DNA of 64,000 bases from an uncultured Bacteroidales bacterium. Its GTDB lineage: Bacteria > Bacteroidota > Bacteroidia > Bacteroidales > Bacteroidaceae. Positions 8,808-18,007 of the stretch are shown piece by piece. The translations under genes and the position numbers were made by a program. Every line of letters begins with the position of its first letter. Positions within the stretch are counted from its first letter, which is position 1. The stretch is taken from assembly GCA_902802815.1 (NCBI GenBank), contig CADCNQ010000008.1:1-64000 (forward strand). Reading direction: 5' to 3'. The notes beneath the pieces are model-generated. The model ran no database searches. It was not told the DNA's origin and saw only the letters and a program-made list of their open reading frames with translations.

Positions 8808-8834
8808 ACTCTAAACTATAAACTCTAAACTAAA
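8808..8834 (+). repeat. Heptamer repeat CTCTAAA/CTATAAA
   Basis: Nearly four tandem 7-mers (CTCTAAA, CTATAAA, CTCTAAA, CTAAA) lie directly upstream of the symporter promoter box. Confidence 0.8.
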
Positions 8835-8839
8835 TTTCG

Positions 8840-8847
8840 TATCTTTG
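8840..8847 (+). promoter_or_regulatory. -7 promoter box (TATCTTTG) for the symporter gene
   Basis: TAnnTTTG match 23 bp before the ATG at 8871, directly after the heptamer array. Confidence 0.65.
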
Positions 8848-8870
8848 CAGCAACAGAACACAATTACGCA

Positions 8871-10106
8871 ATGAAACAGTTTTACGCATGGACTCTGGCG
8901 CTGCTCGTCGGCGCACTATTCGGATGGCTCAGTCTTGACTGGCTCAATGCCACGCTCGACTTCGTAGCCACAGTGTACACCCGTCTCTTCCAATTCCTGG
9001 CTGTACCTACGCTGGTGCTCACCATAGCCACCACGCTGGCCTCCATCACCAAGGGGCAGGACATCGGACGCGTGTTCCGACGCACCATCACCTACACCCT
9101 GCTCACCACAGCGGCTGCATCGGCCGTAGGACTGGCGCTCTTCATCACCATAGCCCCGGGTGTGCTGCCCGAAGGTGTCGTATCGGCATTCGCCAGCGAC
9201 GAGGTGATGGCCATGCGCCAAAACCCCAGCTACACGGAGCACATCCTGCGCATCGTGCCCAACAACTTCATCGCCCCCTTCCTGGCCGGTGACGTGCTCT
9301 CGCTGCTGCTCATCGCCTCGGCGGTGGGTTTGGCACTCAGCGTGATGCCCGCCTCGGACGGTCGCACGACGGTTATCAATTTCCTGCGCGGCATCCTGGA
9401 CGTGCTGTTGACACTTATCCGCGCCCTCATACGCACACTGCCGCTGGCCATCTGCGCCTTCACCGCACTGCTGGTGGTGCAGATGCGCGACGGCATCGCC
9501 GCAGAGGCGCTGGGTCGCTACACACTGGTGGTGCTGGGCAGCAACCTGCTGCAGTTCTTCGTGGTGCTGCCGCTCTTCCTGCTTTCGCGCAGACTCAATC
9601 CGCTGAAGGTCTTGGGCGGTATGATGCCCGCCGTGCTCACAGCGCTCTTCACCAAGAGTTCCGTAGCCACCCTGCCTGTCACCGTGCAGTCGGCTGAGCA
9701 GCGTGTGGGTGTGAACCCCAAGATATCACGCTTCATCCTGCCTATCTGCACCACCATCAATATGAACGGCTGCGCCGCCTTCATCCTCATCACCTCACTC
9801 TTCGTGATGCAGCAGTCGGGCATCCAGTTGACGGGAGGCATGATGGCGCTGTGGTTCCTGCTGAGCATCATCTCGGCGGTGGGCAACGCCGGTGTGCCGA
9901 TGGGTTGCTATTTCCTCACTTTCTCGCTGATGACGGGCGTGGGCGCCAATGTCGCCGTGCTGGGACTCATCCTGCCCATCTACACCGTAATCGACATGGT
10001 GGAGACGGCCGTCAACGTGTGGAGCGACAGTTGCGTCTGTGCTATGACGAACCATGATCTGCGGGGACTTGAAGAGGAAGACGCAGAGACTCAGAGAAAC
10101 TTGTAG
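8871..10106 (+). CDS. Dicarboxylate/amino acid:cation symporter (DAACS family)
   Basis: A 411-residue inner-membrane transporter of the GltP/DctA/SstT type. It has the expected run of hydrophobic segments and the diagnostic re-entrant loop motif TTINMNGCA at about residues 294-302, corresponding to the substrate- and Na+-binding TINMDGTA of better known members. It would import glutamate/aspartate, serine/threonine or C4-dicarboxylates with Na+ or H+. The substitution of Asp-Gly-Thr by Asn-Gly-Cys makes the substrate uncertain. Its last 16 bp overlap the converging MATE gene. Confidence 0.9.
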   Translation: MKQFYAWTLALLVGALFGWLSLDWLNATLDFVATVYTRLFQFLAVPTLVLTIATTLASITKGQDIGRVFRRTITYTLLTTAAASAVGLALFITIAPGVLPEGVVSAFASDEVMAMRQNPSYTEHILRIVPNNFIAPFLAGDVLSLLLIASAVGLALSVMPASDGRTTVINFLRGILDVLLTLIRALIRTLPLAICAFTALLVVQMRDGIAAEALGRYTLVVLGSNLLQFFVVLPLFLLSRRLNPLKVLGGMMPAVLTALFTKSSVATLPVTVQSAEQRVGVNPKISRFILPICTTINMNGCAAFILITSLFVMQQSGIQLTGGMMALWFLLSIISAVGNAGVPMGCYFLTFSLMTGVGANVAVLGLILPIYTVIDMVETAVNVWSDSCVCAMTNHDLRGLEEEDAETQRNL

Positions 10107-11374
10107 ACCGTCTGGGTGAGACCGCGGACGGCGAGGTAGGAAAGGAAGGCGGCCCAGAGGCCGTGATTGCCGTAGAGCGGTGCCCACCACGCGTAGAGTG
10201 CGAAGAAGGCGACAAGGCCGGAGGCCATCGCAAGGAGCATGCCGCGGGTGTTGAGTTCGCCGATGAAGACGCCGTCCCACACAAAAGTGGCAACGCTGCA
10301 CAGGGGGATGAGCAGCGTCCAGGGTTGATAGGCCATTGCGGCAGACACCACGCCGGCATCGTCGGAGAGGAAGAAGAGGAAACGGGGGCCAGCGAGGGCG
10401 TAGACAGCCGTGAAGAGACACACCATGCATGCACCCCAGATGAAAAGGCGGCGCACAGTGCTGCGATAGAGAACCTTGTCGCAAGCCCCGACGGCACGAC
10501 CCACAATAGCCTCACCGGCAAAGGCGAAACCGTCCATGATATAGCTGTAGAGCATGAAAAACTGCATGAGCATGGTGTTTACGGCGAGTGCCGTGTCGCC
10601 GAACCCGGCTCCTGCGGAGATGAAGAAGAAATGGATGGCGATGAGGCAGAGAGTGCGCAGGAAGAGGTCCTTGTTGGTGCGGAAGAAACGCAGCATGCCA
10701 CCGATATCAGAGATATCGCGCCAGACGAGTTCCCCGCGCAGATGACGGTAGCGCGCCCACCAGAAGGCGAGGGCCACGGCGAGACCCACGTATTGCGCCA
10801 GCACCGTGCCGAGAGCCACACCTTCGAGCTTCATGCCCAGCACGAAGACGAAGAAGACGGAGAGCGAGATGTTGACCACATTCTGCACAATGGCCACCCA
10901 CATGGGAATGCGGGCATTCTGCATGCCGATATACCAGCCCGTGACGGCAAAGAGCAGCAGTGCGGCCGGTGCGCCCCAGATGCATATGTCGTAGTAGAGG
11001 AGAGCCAGCGAGGCTACAGCGTCCGAGGGACGGATGAGATGCAGGGCAAGCCATCCGACGGGATGGCGGAAGAGCAGCAGCAGCGCCGAGATGCCCAAAG
11101 CTGCCGTCACGCTGCGGCCGAGGCCCGTCATGATGTCGCGCGGGTCGTTGCGCCCGAAGGCTTGCGCCGTGTGTCCGCTGGTGCCCATGCGCAGGAAGGA
11201 GAACATCCAGTAGATGACATTGAAAAGCATGCCGCCAACGGCGATGGCACCCAGATATGCCACAGCCCCAAGATGGCCCGTGAGGGCGACATCCGCAAGT
11301 CCGAGCAGCGGCACCGTGATGTTGGAGAGAATGCTCGGAAGGGCGATGCGGAGTATCTCGCGGTTCAGAGCCAT
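10091..11374 (-). CDS. MATE-family multidrug/Na+ antiporter, DinF-like
   Basis: A 427-residue protein with about twelve hydrophobic segments and the MatE pattern: N-terminal LRIALPSILSNITVPLLGLA and an equivalent repeat in the second half. Family members export cationic drugs, dyes or lipid-linked compounds in exchange for Na+ or H+. It is the last gene of a leftward operon nnrD-epimerase-MATE; its ATG overlaps the end of the epimerase gene by 10 bp, implying translational coupling. The substrate is not predictable. Confidence 0.9.
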   Translation of the reverse strand: MALNREILRIALPSILSNITVPLLGLADVALTGHLGAVAYLGAIAVGGMLFNVIYWMFSFLRMGTSGHTAQAFGRNDPRDIMTGLGRSVTAALGISALLLLFRHPVGWLALHLIRPSDAVASLALLYYDICIWGAPAALLLFAVTGWYIGMQNARIPMWVAIVQNVVNISLSVFFVFVLGMKLEGVALGTVLAQYVGLAVALAFWWARYRHLRGELVWRDISDIGGMLRFFRTNKDLFLRTLCLIAIHFFFISAGAGFGDTALAVNTMLMQFFMLYSYIMDGFAFAGEAIVGRAVGACDKVLYRSTVRRLFIWGACMVCLFTAVYALAGPRFLFFLSDDAGVVSAAMAYQPWTLLIPLCSVATFVWDGVFIGELNTRGMLLAMASGLVAFFALYAWWAPLYGNHGLWAAFLSYLAVRGLTQTVYKFL

Positions 11375-12372
11375 CCAGCTTCTTTATACCATTTCACCGT
11401 GGCGCGCACACCGCGCTCCAGCGGCCACTCCGGCCGGAAACCCAGTTCGCGGCGGGCGGGGGTGATGTCGCACTGCCAGTTGCGCTGGGTGAGTATGTTG
11501 TATTTGTCGTTGTTGAGCACGGAGAGTTTGCCCGTACGGTGCATCCACCAGTCGCCCACGGCGCAGATGACACGCATGAGAAGGAGCGGTGCCTTGATGT
11601 GGAGCACGCATTTGGTGCCCAGTTCCTTCTGCACGAGGTCGGAAAAAGTGCGGGAAGTGTATACCTCGCCGTCGGAGAGAAAATAGGCCTTGCCAAGGAT
11701 ATCCGGCGCCTCGAGAGCCTTGTAGACGGCCTGCACCACGTCGGCCACATAGATGAAGGTGATGTCCTGCGGTTTCCACCCGGCAGCGAAATCCACGTGT
11801 CCGGCGATGCTCTTCACCATCACGAAATAGTCTTTCTCACGGGGACCGTAGACACCCGTGGGACGCAGGATGACATAGGGGAACCTGTCCACAGGGAGCG
11901 TGCGCAGAAATTCCTCCGAGGCCCACTTGCTCTCGCCGTAGGCCGTATTGGGACGGGCCTCGTCGCTGAGGAGTATAGGTTTGTATGGCTGCTCCTCACG
12001 CACGGCGCCGAAGACGCTCAGGCTGCTCACGAAGACAAAGCGCCGGGGTACGAGGTCGGTCTCCATGAGAGCTTCCACAAGATGGCGCGTGCCCTCCGTG
12101 TTGGTGCGGAAGAAATCCTCCTTTCTGAGACATTTCGTGGCTCCGGCGGCGTGCACCACGTAGTCGAAGCGTCCGTACTGCCGTAACTGCTCTTTCAACT
12201 GCTCCTTGTTGCCCAGGTTTATCTCCGCAAAGCGTATGCGCGCGTCCTGAAGATAAGCCCTGCTGCTGGTGGAGCGCACTGCCGCCCACACCTCATAACC
12301 CCTGCGGAGACCTTCCTCCACGATATAGCTGCCGATGAAACCGCTGGCACCTGTCACAAGTATCTTAATCAT
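11365..12372 (-). CDS. NAD-dependent epimerase/dehydratase (extended SDR)
   Basis: A 335-residue extended short-chain dehydrogenase. The N-terminal Rossmann motif is TGASGFIGS at residues 7-15, and the catalytic YxxxK is at Y145-K149 (AYGESK), preceded by the VSSLSVFG strand that supplies the serine. Such proteins act on nucleotide sugars or related NAD(P)-dependent substrates such as dihydroflavonol-like or sterol-type compounds. The C-terminal substrate-binding half is not distinctive. It lies 23 bp behind nnrD and overlaps the MATE gene, so the three are likely one transcript. Confidence 0.87.
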   Translation of the reverse strand: MIKILVTGASGFIGSYIVEEGLRRGYEVWAAVRSTSSRAYLQDARIRFAEINLGNKEQLKEQLRQYGRFDYVVHAAGATKCLRKEDFFRTNTEGTRHLVEALMETDLVPRRFVFVSSLSVFGAVREEQPYKPILLSDEARPNTAYGESKWASEEFLRTLPVDRFPYVILRPTGVYGPREKDYFVMVKSIAGHVDFAAGWKPQDITFIYVADVVQAVYKALEAPDILGKAYFLSDGEVYTSRTFSDLVQKELGTKCVLHIKAPLLLMRVICAVGDWWMHRTGKLSVLNNDKYNILTQRNWQCDITPARRELGFRPEWPLERGVRATVKWYKEAGWL

Positions 12373-12395
12373 ATCCTATGTTTTTCAGAATAACG

Positions 12396-13220
12396 TTATG
12401 CTCTATTCTCCGTCACTGCAGAAAAAGCCTCCGGCAGGTAGTCCGTAAGGGATGATGCCGTGACGCAGTATTCCGTGAGGGCCTCAGTAGCCGCATCGCC
12501 CGCCAGAGCATGGAGGGAAACACCCAGCAGGGCAGCCTCCAGAGGGGAATACCCCTGAGCCAGCAGTGCTGCAATGATGCCCGTGAGGACGTCGCCGCTG
12601 CCGGCCGTTGCCATACCGCTGCCGCCCCACGGACACAGATACGCCTCCTCCTGCGGGCAGTGAGGAGGGAGAACGAGGGTGGGGTGGCCCTTCATCACAG
12701 TGACGAAGCGCGAGAGACTGATGCCCGCACGGCGAAGACGCTCCAGTTCACCTCCGTGGGGAGTGAGTATGGCGTTGTCGGGCACATCGTCTGCCCACTC
12801 GGGGTGCTGCGCCAGAATGTTGAGCGCATCGGCATCCAGGACGAGCGGACCTTTGCCCATCCTGAGTAACTGTGCGTGAAAAGCCTTTGCCGTCTCCTTG
12901 TGAGTGCCGAGTCCCGGACCTATCGCAACGGCATCGTATTCATCCACATTGATTGCCCGGGAGAAACGCTCCTCGGAAACATCATGAAGCAACACAGCTT
13001 CCGGAACGGAGGTCTGCAGGATGTCGTTGTTGCGGCGGGGAATGTGGACGCACACCTTGCCCACACCGCTGCGGAGACAAGCCCGCGCGGCCAGTACGGA
13101 AGCTCCTGCCATGCCCCACTGCCCGGCAATGATGAGTGCCTGCCCGAATGTGCCCTTGTGACCGTCAACGGGGCGCTCGCGAAGGAGCTTACGGAGTAAT
13201 TGAAGTGTGATTGTTGTCAT
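12396..13220 (-). CDS. nnrD: ADP-dependent (S)-NAD(P)H-hydrate dehydratase, stand-alone
   Basis: A 274-residue carbohydrate-kinase-like protein equal to the C-terminal half of YjeF/Nnr. Diagnostic blocks are GHKGTFGQALIIAG near residue 20, AIGPGLGT at 99, LVLDADALNIL at 126, LTPHGGELERL at 152 and the catalytic AGSGDVLTG around D210. It repairs hydrated NADH/NADPH using ADP. In many bacteria, including most Bacteroidales I know of, this domain is fused to the NnrE epimerase domain. Here the epimerase half is absent, and no NnrE-like gene is seen in the window. It is the first gene of the operon with the epimerase and MATE genes, with a -7 box only 8 bp from its start codon. Confidence 0.92.
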   Translation of the reverse strand: MTTITLQLLRKLLRERPVDGHKGTFGQALIIAGQWGMAGASVLAARACLRSGVGKVCVHIPRRNNDILQTSVPEAVLLHDVSEERFSRAINVDEYDAVAIGPGLGTHKETAKAFHAQLLRMGKGPLVLDADALNILAQHPEWADDVPDNAILTPHGGELERLRRAGISLSRFVTVMKGHPTLVLPPHCPQEEAYLCPWGGSGMATAGSGDVLTGIIAALLAQGYSPLEAALLGVSLHALAGDAATEALTEYCVTASSLTDYLPEAFSAVTENRA

Positions 13221-13228
13221 TTCAGTGA

Positions 13229-13236
13229 CAAAAGTA
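13229..13236 (-). promoter_or_regulatory. -7 promoter box (TACTTTTG) for nnrD
   Basis: Minus-strand TAnnTTTG ending 8 bp before the nnrD ATG, which predicts a very short leader. Confidence 0.65.
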
Positions 13237-13268
13237 CAAAAAAAGAGCGATATCTGCGATAATTATCT

Positions 13269-13276
13269 TAACTTTG
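13269..13276 (+). promoter_or_regulatory. -7 promoter box (TAACTTTG) for the SGNH hydrolase
   Basis: TAnnTTTG match ending 11 bp before the ATG at 13288. It excludes the longer upstream frame starting at 13207. Confidence 0.6.
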
Positions 13277-13287
13277 CCTGCAAAAAG

Positions 13288-13929
13288 ATGAAAAAGACGC
13301 TATTACTTCTCGTTTGTATGTGCTCCTGTGTATTTGTTTCGGGGCAGGTGCTGTCCGTCATCGGTGATTCCTATGTGGCCAACCACCGCGCACCGAAATC
13401 CGAAAGCTGGCACGCCAAGTGGGCGGCGCAGAACGGTTATGAGTACCAGAACGTGGGTCGCAACGGCGGCTGCGTGGCATTCGACCGCACACGCGACGGC
13501 TTCGGTCCCTCGATGATGGTGCGCTATCGCCAACTCTCACCCGAGGCCGCCATAGTGCTGATTATCGCCGGTCACAACGATGCCGACAAGTGCAGGGACA
13601 ATAAGGATTCTGTGGCAATGTTTGCCGACTCGCTGTCTGTGCTCGTCGACCTTATCCGCCGGCAGTGCCCGAAGGCGAAGGTGGGATACGTCACACCATG
13701 GGCGGTGGACCGTCCCGGTTTCAGGGAGATCCGCAATGCCATACTGCGCGTATGCAGGAAGAAGAAGGTGCCCGTGCTCGACAACTTCAGGAAGGACTGC
13801 CCCGTACGCGTGCTCGACGACGACTTCCGCCGCCGCTATTTCCAGGCACCGAATGATAAGGCGCACCTCAACGCTGCGGGGCACGACCTGTATCTGCCGT
13901 ACGCCTCTGAGTGGATGAAACTGTTTTAG
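13288..13929 (+). CDS. Secreted SGNH/GDSL-type hydrolase
   Basis: A 213-residue protein starting with a cleavable signal peptide (MKKTLLLLVCMCSCVFVSG). SGNH blocks are visible: I with GDSY (Ser about 28), II with VGRNGG, III with AGHND, and V with HLNAAGH carrying the catalytic His. Family members are esterases/lipases or carbohydrate de-acetylases acting outside the cytoplasm. The start was chosen because the -7 box lies inside the longer alternative frame. Its last 4 bp overlap the converging PAP2-like gene. No specific substrate can be assigned. Confidence 0.88.
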   Translation: MKKTLLLLVCMCSCVFVSGQVLSVIGDSYVANHRAPKSESWHAKWAAQNGYEYQNVGRNGGCVAFDRTRDGFGPSMMVRYRQLSPEAAIVLIIAGHNDADKCRDNKDSVAMFADSLSVLVDLIRRQCPKAKVGYVTPWAVDRPGFREIRNAILRVCRKKKVPVLDNFRKDCPVRVLDDDFRRRYFQAPNDKAHLNAAGHDLYLPYASEWMKLF

Positions 13930-14552
13930 GAAAGCATCACTCCGCAGAATCCGCACAGAATACCGAAACCGCAACCGGCCAGCACCTGAGCGAGCGTGTG
14001 CTGCAGCAGAACCATACGCGAGGACATCACACATCCGGCCAGAAGAAGCAGCAGACAGAGCCACCACGTGGGATTATAGTTAAGTATCAAGCCGTAAGCC
14101 ACCAGCGCGCCGATGGCCGCACCGGCAGCAGCGGAGTGCATACTTATCTTCCACCAAATATTTATTATCACACAACCGCACTGCAGCAGCAGCGAAGCGC
14201 TTATCAGGGCACCCGCGAACGCCGGCATGTGGAGCCGTTCGATGATGGAGTAGCAGCACATATACGATGCGATGTGAAGGATGTAAGGCACGAAACGACG
14301 GCGGCGGTGACTCAGTTCGGCTGCCGACCATCCGTGCATCTTACGGTAGAGTATGACACCGACCCACGGGAGCAGCACCGTGAAGATATACACTATCGCC
14401 AACAGCCACAGTTTGAACAACCAAGGCAGCAGCGACAGATATGTCATAGTGAGCATCACCAGGAATCCCACAAACGGATAGTATGTGGGGCGGAACAGCA
14501 ACGACACGATGCGCGCAAGCGTCAAAACATCAAAGGAACGCGGTCTTTTCAT
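13926..14552 (-). CDS. PAP2-superfamily integral membrane protein with degenerate motifs
   Basis: A 208-residue protein with about six hydrophobic helices. The second half keeps part of the type 2 phosphatidic acid phosphatase layout: SMHSAAAGA in place of PSGHxxxA, then SSRMVLLQHTLAQVLAG in place of SRxxxxxHxxxDVxxG. The Ser-Arg and His positions remain, but the usual Asp is Gln and the first KxxxxxxRP motif is not evident. It may be a diverged lipid phosphatase, perhaps for undecaprenyl diphosphate, or no longer catalytic. Its ATG overlaps the rpoN stop by 4 bp, so it is translated as part of the bcp-rnr-rpoN transcript. Confidence 0.72.
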   Translation of the reverse strand: MKRPRSFDVLTLARIVSLLFRPTYYPFVGFLVMLTMTYLSLLPWLFKLWLLAIVYIFTVLLPWVGVILYRKMHGWSAAELSHRRRRFVPYILHIASYMCCYSIIERLHMPAFAGALISASLLLQCGCVIINIWWKISMHSAAAGAAIGALVAYGLILNYNPTWWLCLLLLLAGCVMSSRMVLLQHTLAQVLAGCGFGILCGFCGVMLS

Positions 14553-15850
14553 CTTCTTAAACGTGCTGGTGGAAAACCAAGCGCCTCGCGGTATTTTGCC
14601 ACCGTACGGCGCGCTATCTCATATCCTTGCTGCTGCAGCAGGCCGCACAGGCGGTCGTCACTCAAAGGCGCGCTCTTGTTCTCAGCCTCTATGAGTGCCT
14701 GAAGAGCCTGTTTCACCTTGCGCACGGAGACCTCTTCTCCGTCTTGAATGCTGCTGCCCGAGAAGAACCATTTCAGGGGATACATCCCATATGGTGTATC
14801 CACGTATTTCGACGAAGTGACTCTGGACACCGTGCTGAGATCCAGCCCGGTTTTCCCGGCCACATCCTCAAGGCGCATGGGACGCAACAGTGCCTCGTCA
14901 CCTTCCAGGAAGAAGGGTTTCTGGAGACGTATGATTGTCTTCATCACGGAGAGCATGGTCTCACGCCTCTGTGCCAGCGCATCGACAAACAGCTGCCCCT
15001 TCTCCCTGTAGGAGCGCACGAACGACTCGCTCTCGCCGTCGCCTCCGTCACCAGGAATCTCATCGCTCACCTTCACAGAAGGTACGTCGCCCTGATTGAG
15101 CGACAGGTGTATCATGCCATCTTCGTCTATTTCTACGATGAAATCCGGCTTTATGGTTTGCATCTGACGGTCCATCACGTCATTTAGATTGCCTCCGGGA
15201 CGGGGATTCAGGCGTTGCACTTCGCGCCGCAGATGCTCCACCTCCGAATCCGTGAGGTGCATCCTCTCCTGGATGCGGTCCCACCGCTTGTTGGTGAAAT
15301 CGTCCCAGCACAACTCAAACACGCCGCGAAGCTTCTCGCTGGGATGTTGGAGCAGGAGGCACTCCTTGAGGTTGCGGGCACCGATGCCGGGCGGATCGAA
15401 CTGCTGCAGCACGCCCAAGAGGCGCGTCACTTCCGGTTCTGTAGCGGGTATGCTGTGGTATATCTCTAATTCGTCCACAATCTGCTGCATCGGCTTGCTG
15501 ATAAAGCCGTTGCCGTCCAGCGAACCGATGAGGTATTCCAGTATCTCGCGCTCTTCGTCGGTGAGTTCGTATTCGCCCATCTGTTCCGTGAGACTCTCGT
15601 AGAACGACTGCGTGTCACCACGCTCTCCCACGTCGTACGACAGCGATGATCGGCTCTGCTTGGTCCTTGTGCTGCGTCGCTTCTCCAGCCAGGGATTCTC
15701 TATGCACTCCGTCTCCACTCTCTCACGGAGTTCGTCCAGAGAAAGCGACGTGAGTTTTGCCGCCAGCAGCTGCTGCGGCGTGAGCCAGAGTCTCTGTTCC
15801 TGAGTCTGGCGCTGCGTCTGCGTCTGTGTCAGTGTGAGCTTCTGGGACAT
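14549..15850 (-). CDS. rpoN: RNA polymerase sigma-54 factor
   Basis: A 433-residue sigma-54. The Gln-rich N-terminal region I (residues 1-30) binds activators, the central part (about 80-300) binds core polymerase, and the protein ends with the RpoN box ARRTVAKYRE at about 413-422, which contacts the -24 promoter element. Length is close to that of other Bacteroidetes RpoN. It is embedded between rnr (the stop overlaps its ATG) and the PAP2-like gene. No sigma-54-dependent activator is encoded in the window. Confidence 0.97.
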   Translation of the reverse strand: MSQKLTLTQTQTQRQTQEQRLWLTPQQLLAAKLTSLSLDELRERVETECIENPWLEKRRSTRTKQSRSSLSYDVGERGDTQSFYESLTEQMGEYELTDEEREILEYLIGSLDGNGFISKPMQQIVDELEIYHSIPATEPEVTRLLGVLQQFDPPGIGARNLKECLLLQHPSEKLRGVFELCWDDFTNKRWDRIQERMHLTDSEVEHLRREVQRLNPRPGGNLNDVMDRQMQTIKPDFIVEIDEDGMIHLSLNQGDVPSVKVSDEIPGDGGDGESESFVRSYREKGQLFVDALAQRRETMLSVMKTIIRLQKPFFLEGDEALLRPMRLEDVAGKTGLDLSTVSRVTSSKYVDTPYGMYPLKWFFSGSSIQDGEEVSVRKVKQALQALIEAENKSAPLSDDRLCGLLQQQGYEIARRTVAKYREALGFPPARLRR

Positions 15851-18003
15851 CAGTCTCTGATGAGTTTGTAATCCAGCTGCTTGCGATAGAGGTCAGCCCT
15901 TGCTACCTGTATCTTCACCTGGTCGCCCAGGCAGTACTGGCGGTTGGTGTGGCGTCCTCTCAGACTGTAGCTCTTCTCGTCGAATTCAAAGTAGTCGTCG
16001 CCAAGGTCGCGCAGAGGCACCATACCCTCGCACTTGTTCTCGTTTACCTCAACGTAGAGACCGTATTCCGTCACACCGGAGATAGTGCCCTCGAAGACTT
16101 CTCCCAGGCGGTCTCTCATATACTCCACCTGCTTGTATTTGATGCTGGCGCGCTCGGCTTGGGCTGCCAGTTGCTCCATATCGCTGGAGTGGTCGCAGAG
16201 TTCTTCGTACTTCTCGCGGTTGGCATTACGTCCGCCGGTGGCATAGCGCGTCAGGAGACGGTGTACCATCAGGTCGGGATAGCGGCGTATCGGTGACGTG
16301 AAATGCGTGTAGAAGGGGAACGCGAGTCCGTAATGGCCGATGTTGTGGGTGGAATAGCGTGCTTTCATCATGGCACGCAGTGTAAGCAGTTCTATCACGT
16401 TCTGCTCCTTCTTTCCTCTCACGTCCGCCATCAGGTGATTGATGCTGCTGCTCATGCCCTTGGTGTCGTGGCCTACTTTGAACTTGTAGCCGAACTTCAT
16501 TACGAAATTCGACAGATTCGCCAGTTTTTCGGGGTCGGGCGACTCGTGGATACGATACACGAATGTCTTCTCACCGGACTTCTTTCCCTTCTGATGTGTC
16601 TGTTTGCCGATACTCTCCGCCACGGTGCGGTTGGCAAGCAGCATAAATTCCTCGATGAGTTTGTTGGCATCCTCGCTCCTTTTGAAATACACGGAAATGG
16701 GTTTACCCGTTTCGTCTATCTCAAAGCGCACCTCCGTGCGGTCGAAATCCACACTGCCCGCTTCGAATCTCTTGGCGCGCAGCACTTTGGCGAAACGGTC
16801 CAGCTGGCGCAGTTCCTCTGCGTAGTCACCGTCCTTTCCCTCAAGTATTTCCTGCACCTCCTCGTAGCAGTAGCGGCGGTTGCTGCGGGTTACGGTGTGT
16901 GCCAGGTGCCAGTCCTTCACATCTCCCTTCTGGTTTATCTTGAAGATGACGCTGTAAGTCAGTTTGTCCTCGTCGGGACGCAGCGAACATATTAGATTGC
17001 ACAGACGCTCCGGCAGCATCGGTATGGTGCGGTCCACCAGATAGATACTCGTGGCCCTCTTCTGGGCCTCCTTGTCGATGATGCTGCCTTCCGGCACGTA
17101 GGCACTCACGTCGGCGATATGCACACCTACCTCCCAGAGGTTCTCCTTCAGCTGACGTATGGAGAGTGCGTCATCGAAGTCCTTGGCATCGCGCGGGTCG
17201 ATGGTGAAGGTGAGCACTTCACGCATGTCTTCCCTGCGCTCGATTTCCTCCAGAGGTATCTCGGCCGGTATCTTCTCGGCAGCTTTCTCCACAGCAGCGG
17301 GATAGACGTACGGCAAACCGTACTCCGCCAATATGGCGTGCATCTCCGCATTGTTCTCACCCGTATGGCCGAGCACATCCACTACTTTGCCTATGGGGTT
17401 CTTGGCGTCGTCAGGCCATTCCACAATCTTTACCACTACCTTGTCACCGTTTTTCGCTTTCTTGAGATTGGGGCGTGGGATGAAGATGTCGTTGGCCAGT
17501 GTGCGGTCTTCCGTTAGCAGGTAGGCGTATTCTCTGTTTACCTGCAGTGTTCCCACAAACTGCTTGTCGGCACGCTCCAGTATCTCGATGACGCGTGCCT
17601 CCCTCACGTGGTTCTTGCGGCGTGCCATCATTGTAATGCGCACCTTGTCGCCATCCATCGCACGCATGGAGTTGCGCTCCGCCACGAGGATGGGTTCACC
17701 GCCGTCGTCGGGTGTCACGGTGTTCTTTCCGTTAGCCTTGCGGCGGAATACACCGTCCATCACTTGCGACACGACATTCAGCTGGTAGCAGTATTTGGGG
17801 TTTTCCTTGATGTAGTCGCCAAGGAGCAAATCCTGAATGACATCCTTCGCTAACATCTTGGCCGGTGTGGATGTCAGTGCCAGCGTGTGGCAGATGGTCC
17901 TGATATCGAACGACATACCGGGGTGGTTCTGGAAGAGCTCCACCATCTCGGTCATCAAGTCTTTTTTTCTTATGCGGCGCACGCCCGTCTTCTTTCTTCC
18001 CAT
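15850..18003 (-). CDS. rnr: Ribonuclease R
   Basis: A 717-residue 3'-5' exoribonuclease that degrades structured RNA. It has an N-terminal winged-helix and cold-shock domains, an RNB catalytic domain with the metal-binding DPRDAKDFDDA block at about residues 267-280, and a C-terminal S1 RNA-binding domain (about 625-710, GTISGVTEYGLYVEV). The length fits the family. It lies 4 bp downstream of bcp and overlaps rpoN by one base, so the four-gene order bcp-rnr-rpoN-PAP2 reads as one operon. Confidence 0.97.
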   Translation of the reverse strand: MGRKKTGVRRIRKKDLMTEMVELFQNHPGMSFDIRTICHTLALTSTPAKMLAKDVIQDLLLGDYIKENPKYCYQLNVVSQVMDGVFRRKANGKNTVTPDDGGEPILVAERNSMRAMDGDKVRITMMARRKNHVREARVIEILERADKQFVGTLQVNREYAYLLTEDRTLANDIFIPRPNLKKAKNGDKVVVKIVEWPDDAKNPIGKVVDVLGHTGENNAEMHAILAEYGLPYVYPAAVEKAAEKIPAEIPLEEIERREDMREVLTFTIDPRDAKDFDDALSIRQLKENLWEVGVHIADVSAYVPEGSIIDKEAQKRATSIYLVDRTIPMLPERLCNLICSLRPDEDKLTYSVIFKINQKGDVKDWHLAHTVTRSNRRYCYEEVQEILEGKDGDYAEELRQLDRFAKVLRAKRFEAGSVDFDRTEVRFEIDETGKPISVYFKRSEDANKLIEEFMLLANRTVAESIGKQTHQKGKKSGEKTFVYRIHESPDPEKLANLSNFVMKFGYKFKVGHDTKGMSSSINHLMADVRGKKEQNVIELLTLRAMMKARYSTHNIGHYGLAFPFYTHFTSPIRRYPDLMVHRLLTRYATGGRNANREKYEELCDHSSDMEQLAAQAERASIKYKQVEYMRDRLGEVFEGTISGVTEYGLYVEVNENKCEGMVPLRDLGDDYFEFDEKSYSLRGRHTNRQYCLGDQVKIQVARADLYRKQLDYKLIRD

Positions 18004-18007
18004 AGTA

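Noticed and set aside
8544..8828. A 94-codon plus-strand frame after the GH141-like gene
   Set aside because: It reads through the strong terminator at 8747-8776 and the heptamer array, so it cannot be a normal gene.
10163..11686. A 507-codon frame antisense to the MATE and epimerase genes
   Set aside because: Very high His/Glu/Gly content with no domain; it spans two genuine minus-strand genes and is a mirror-image frame.
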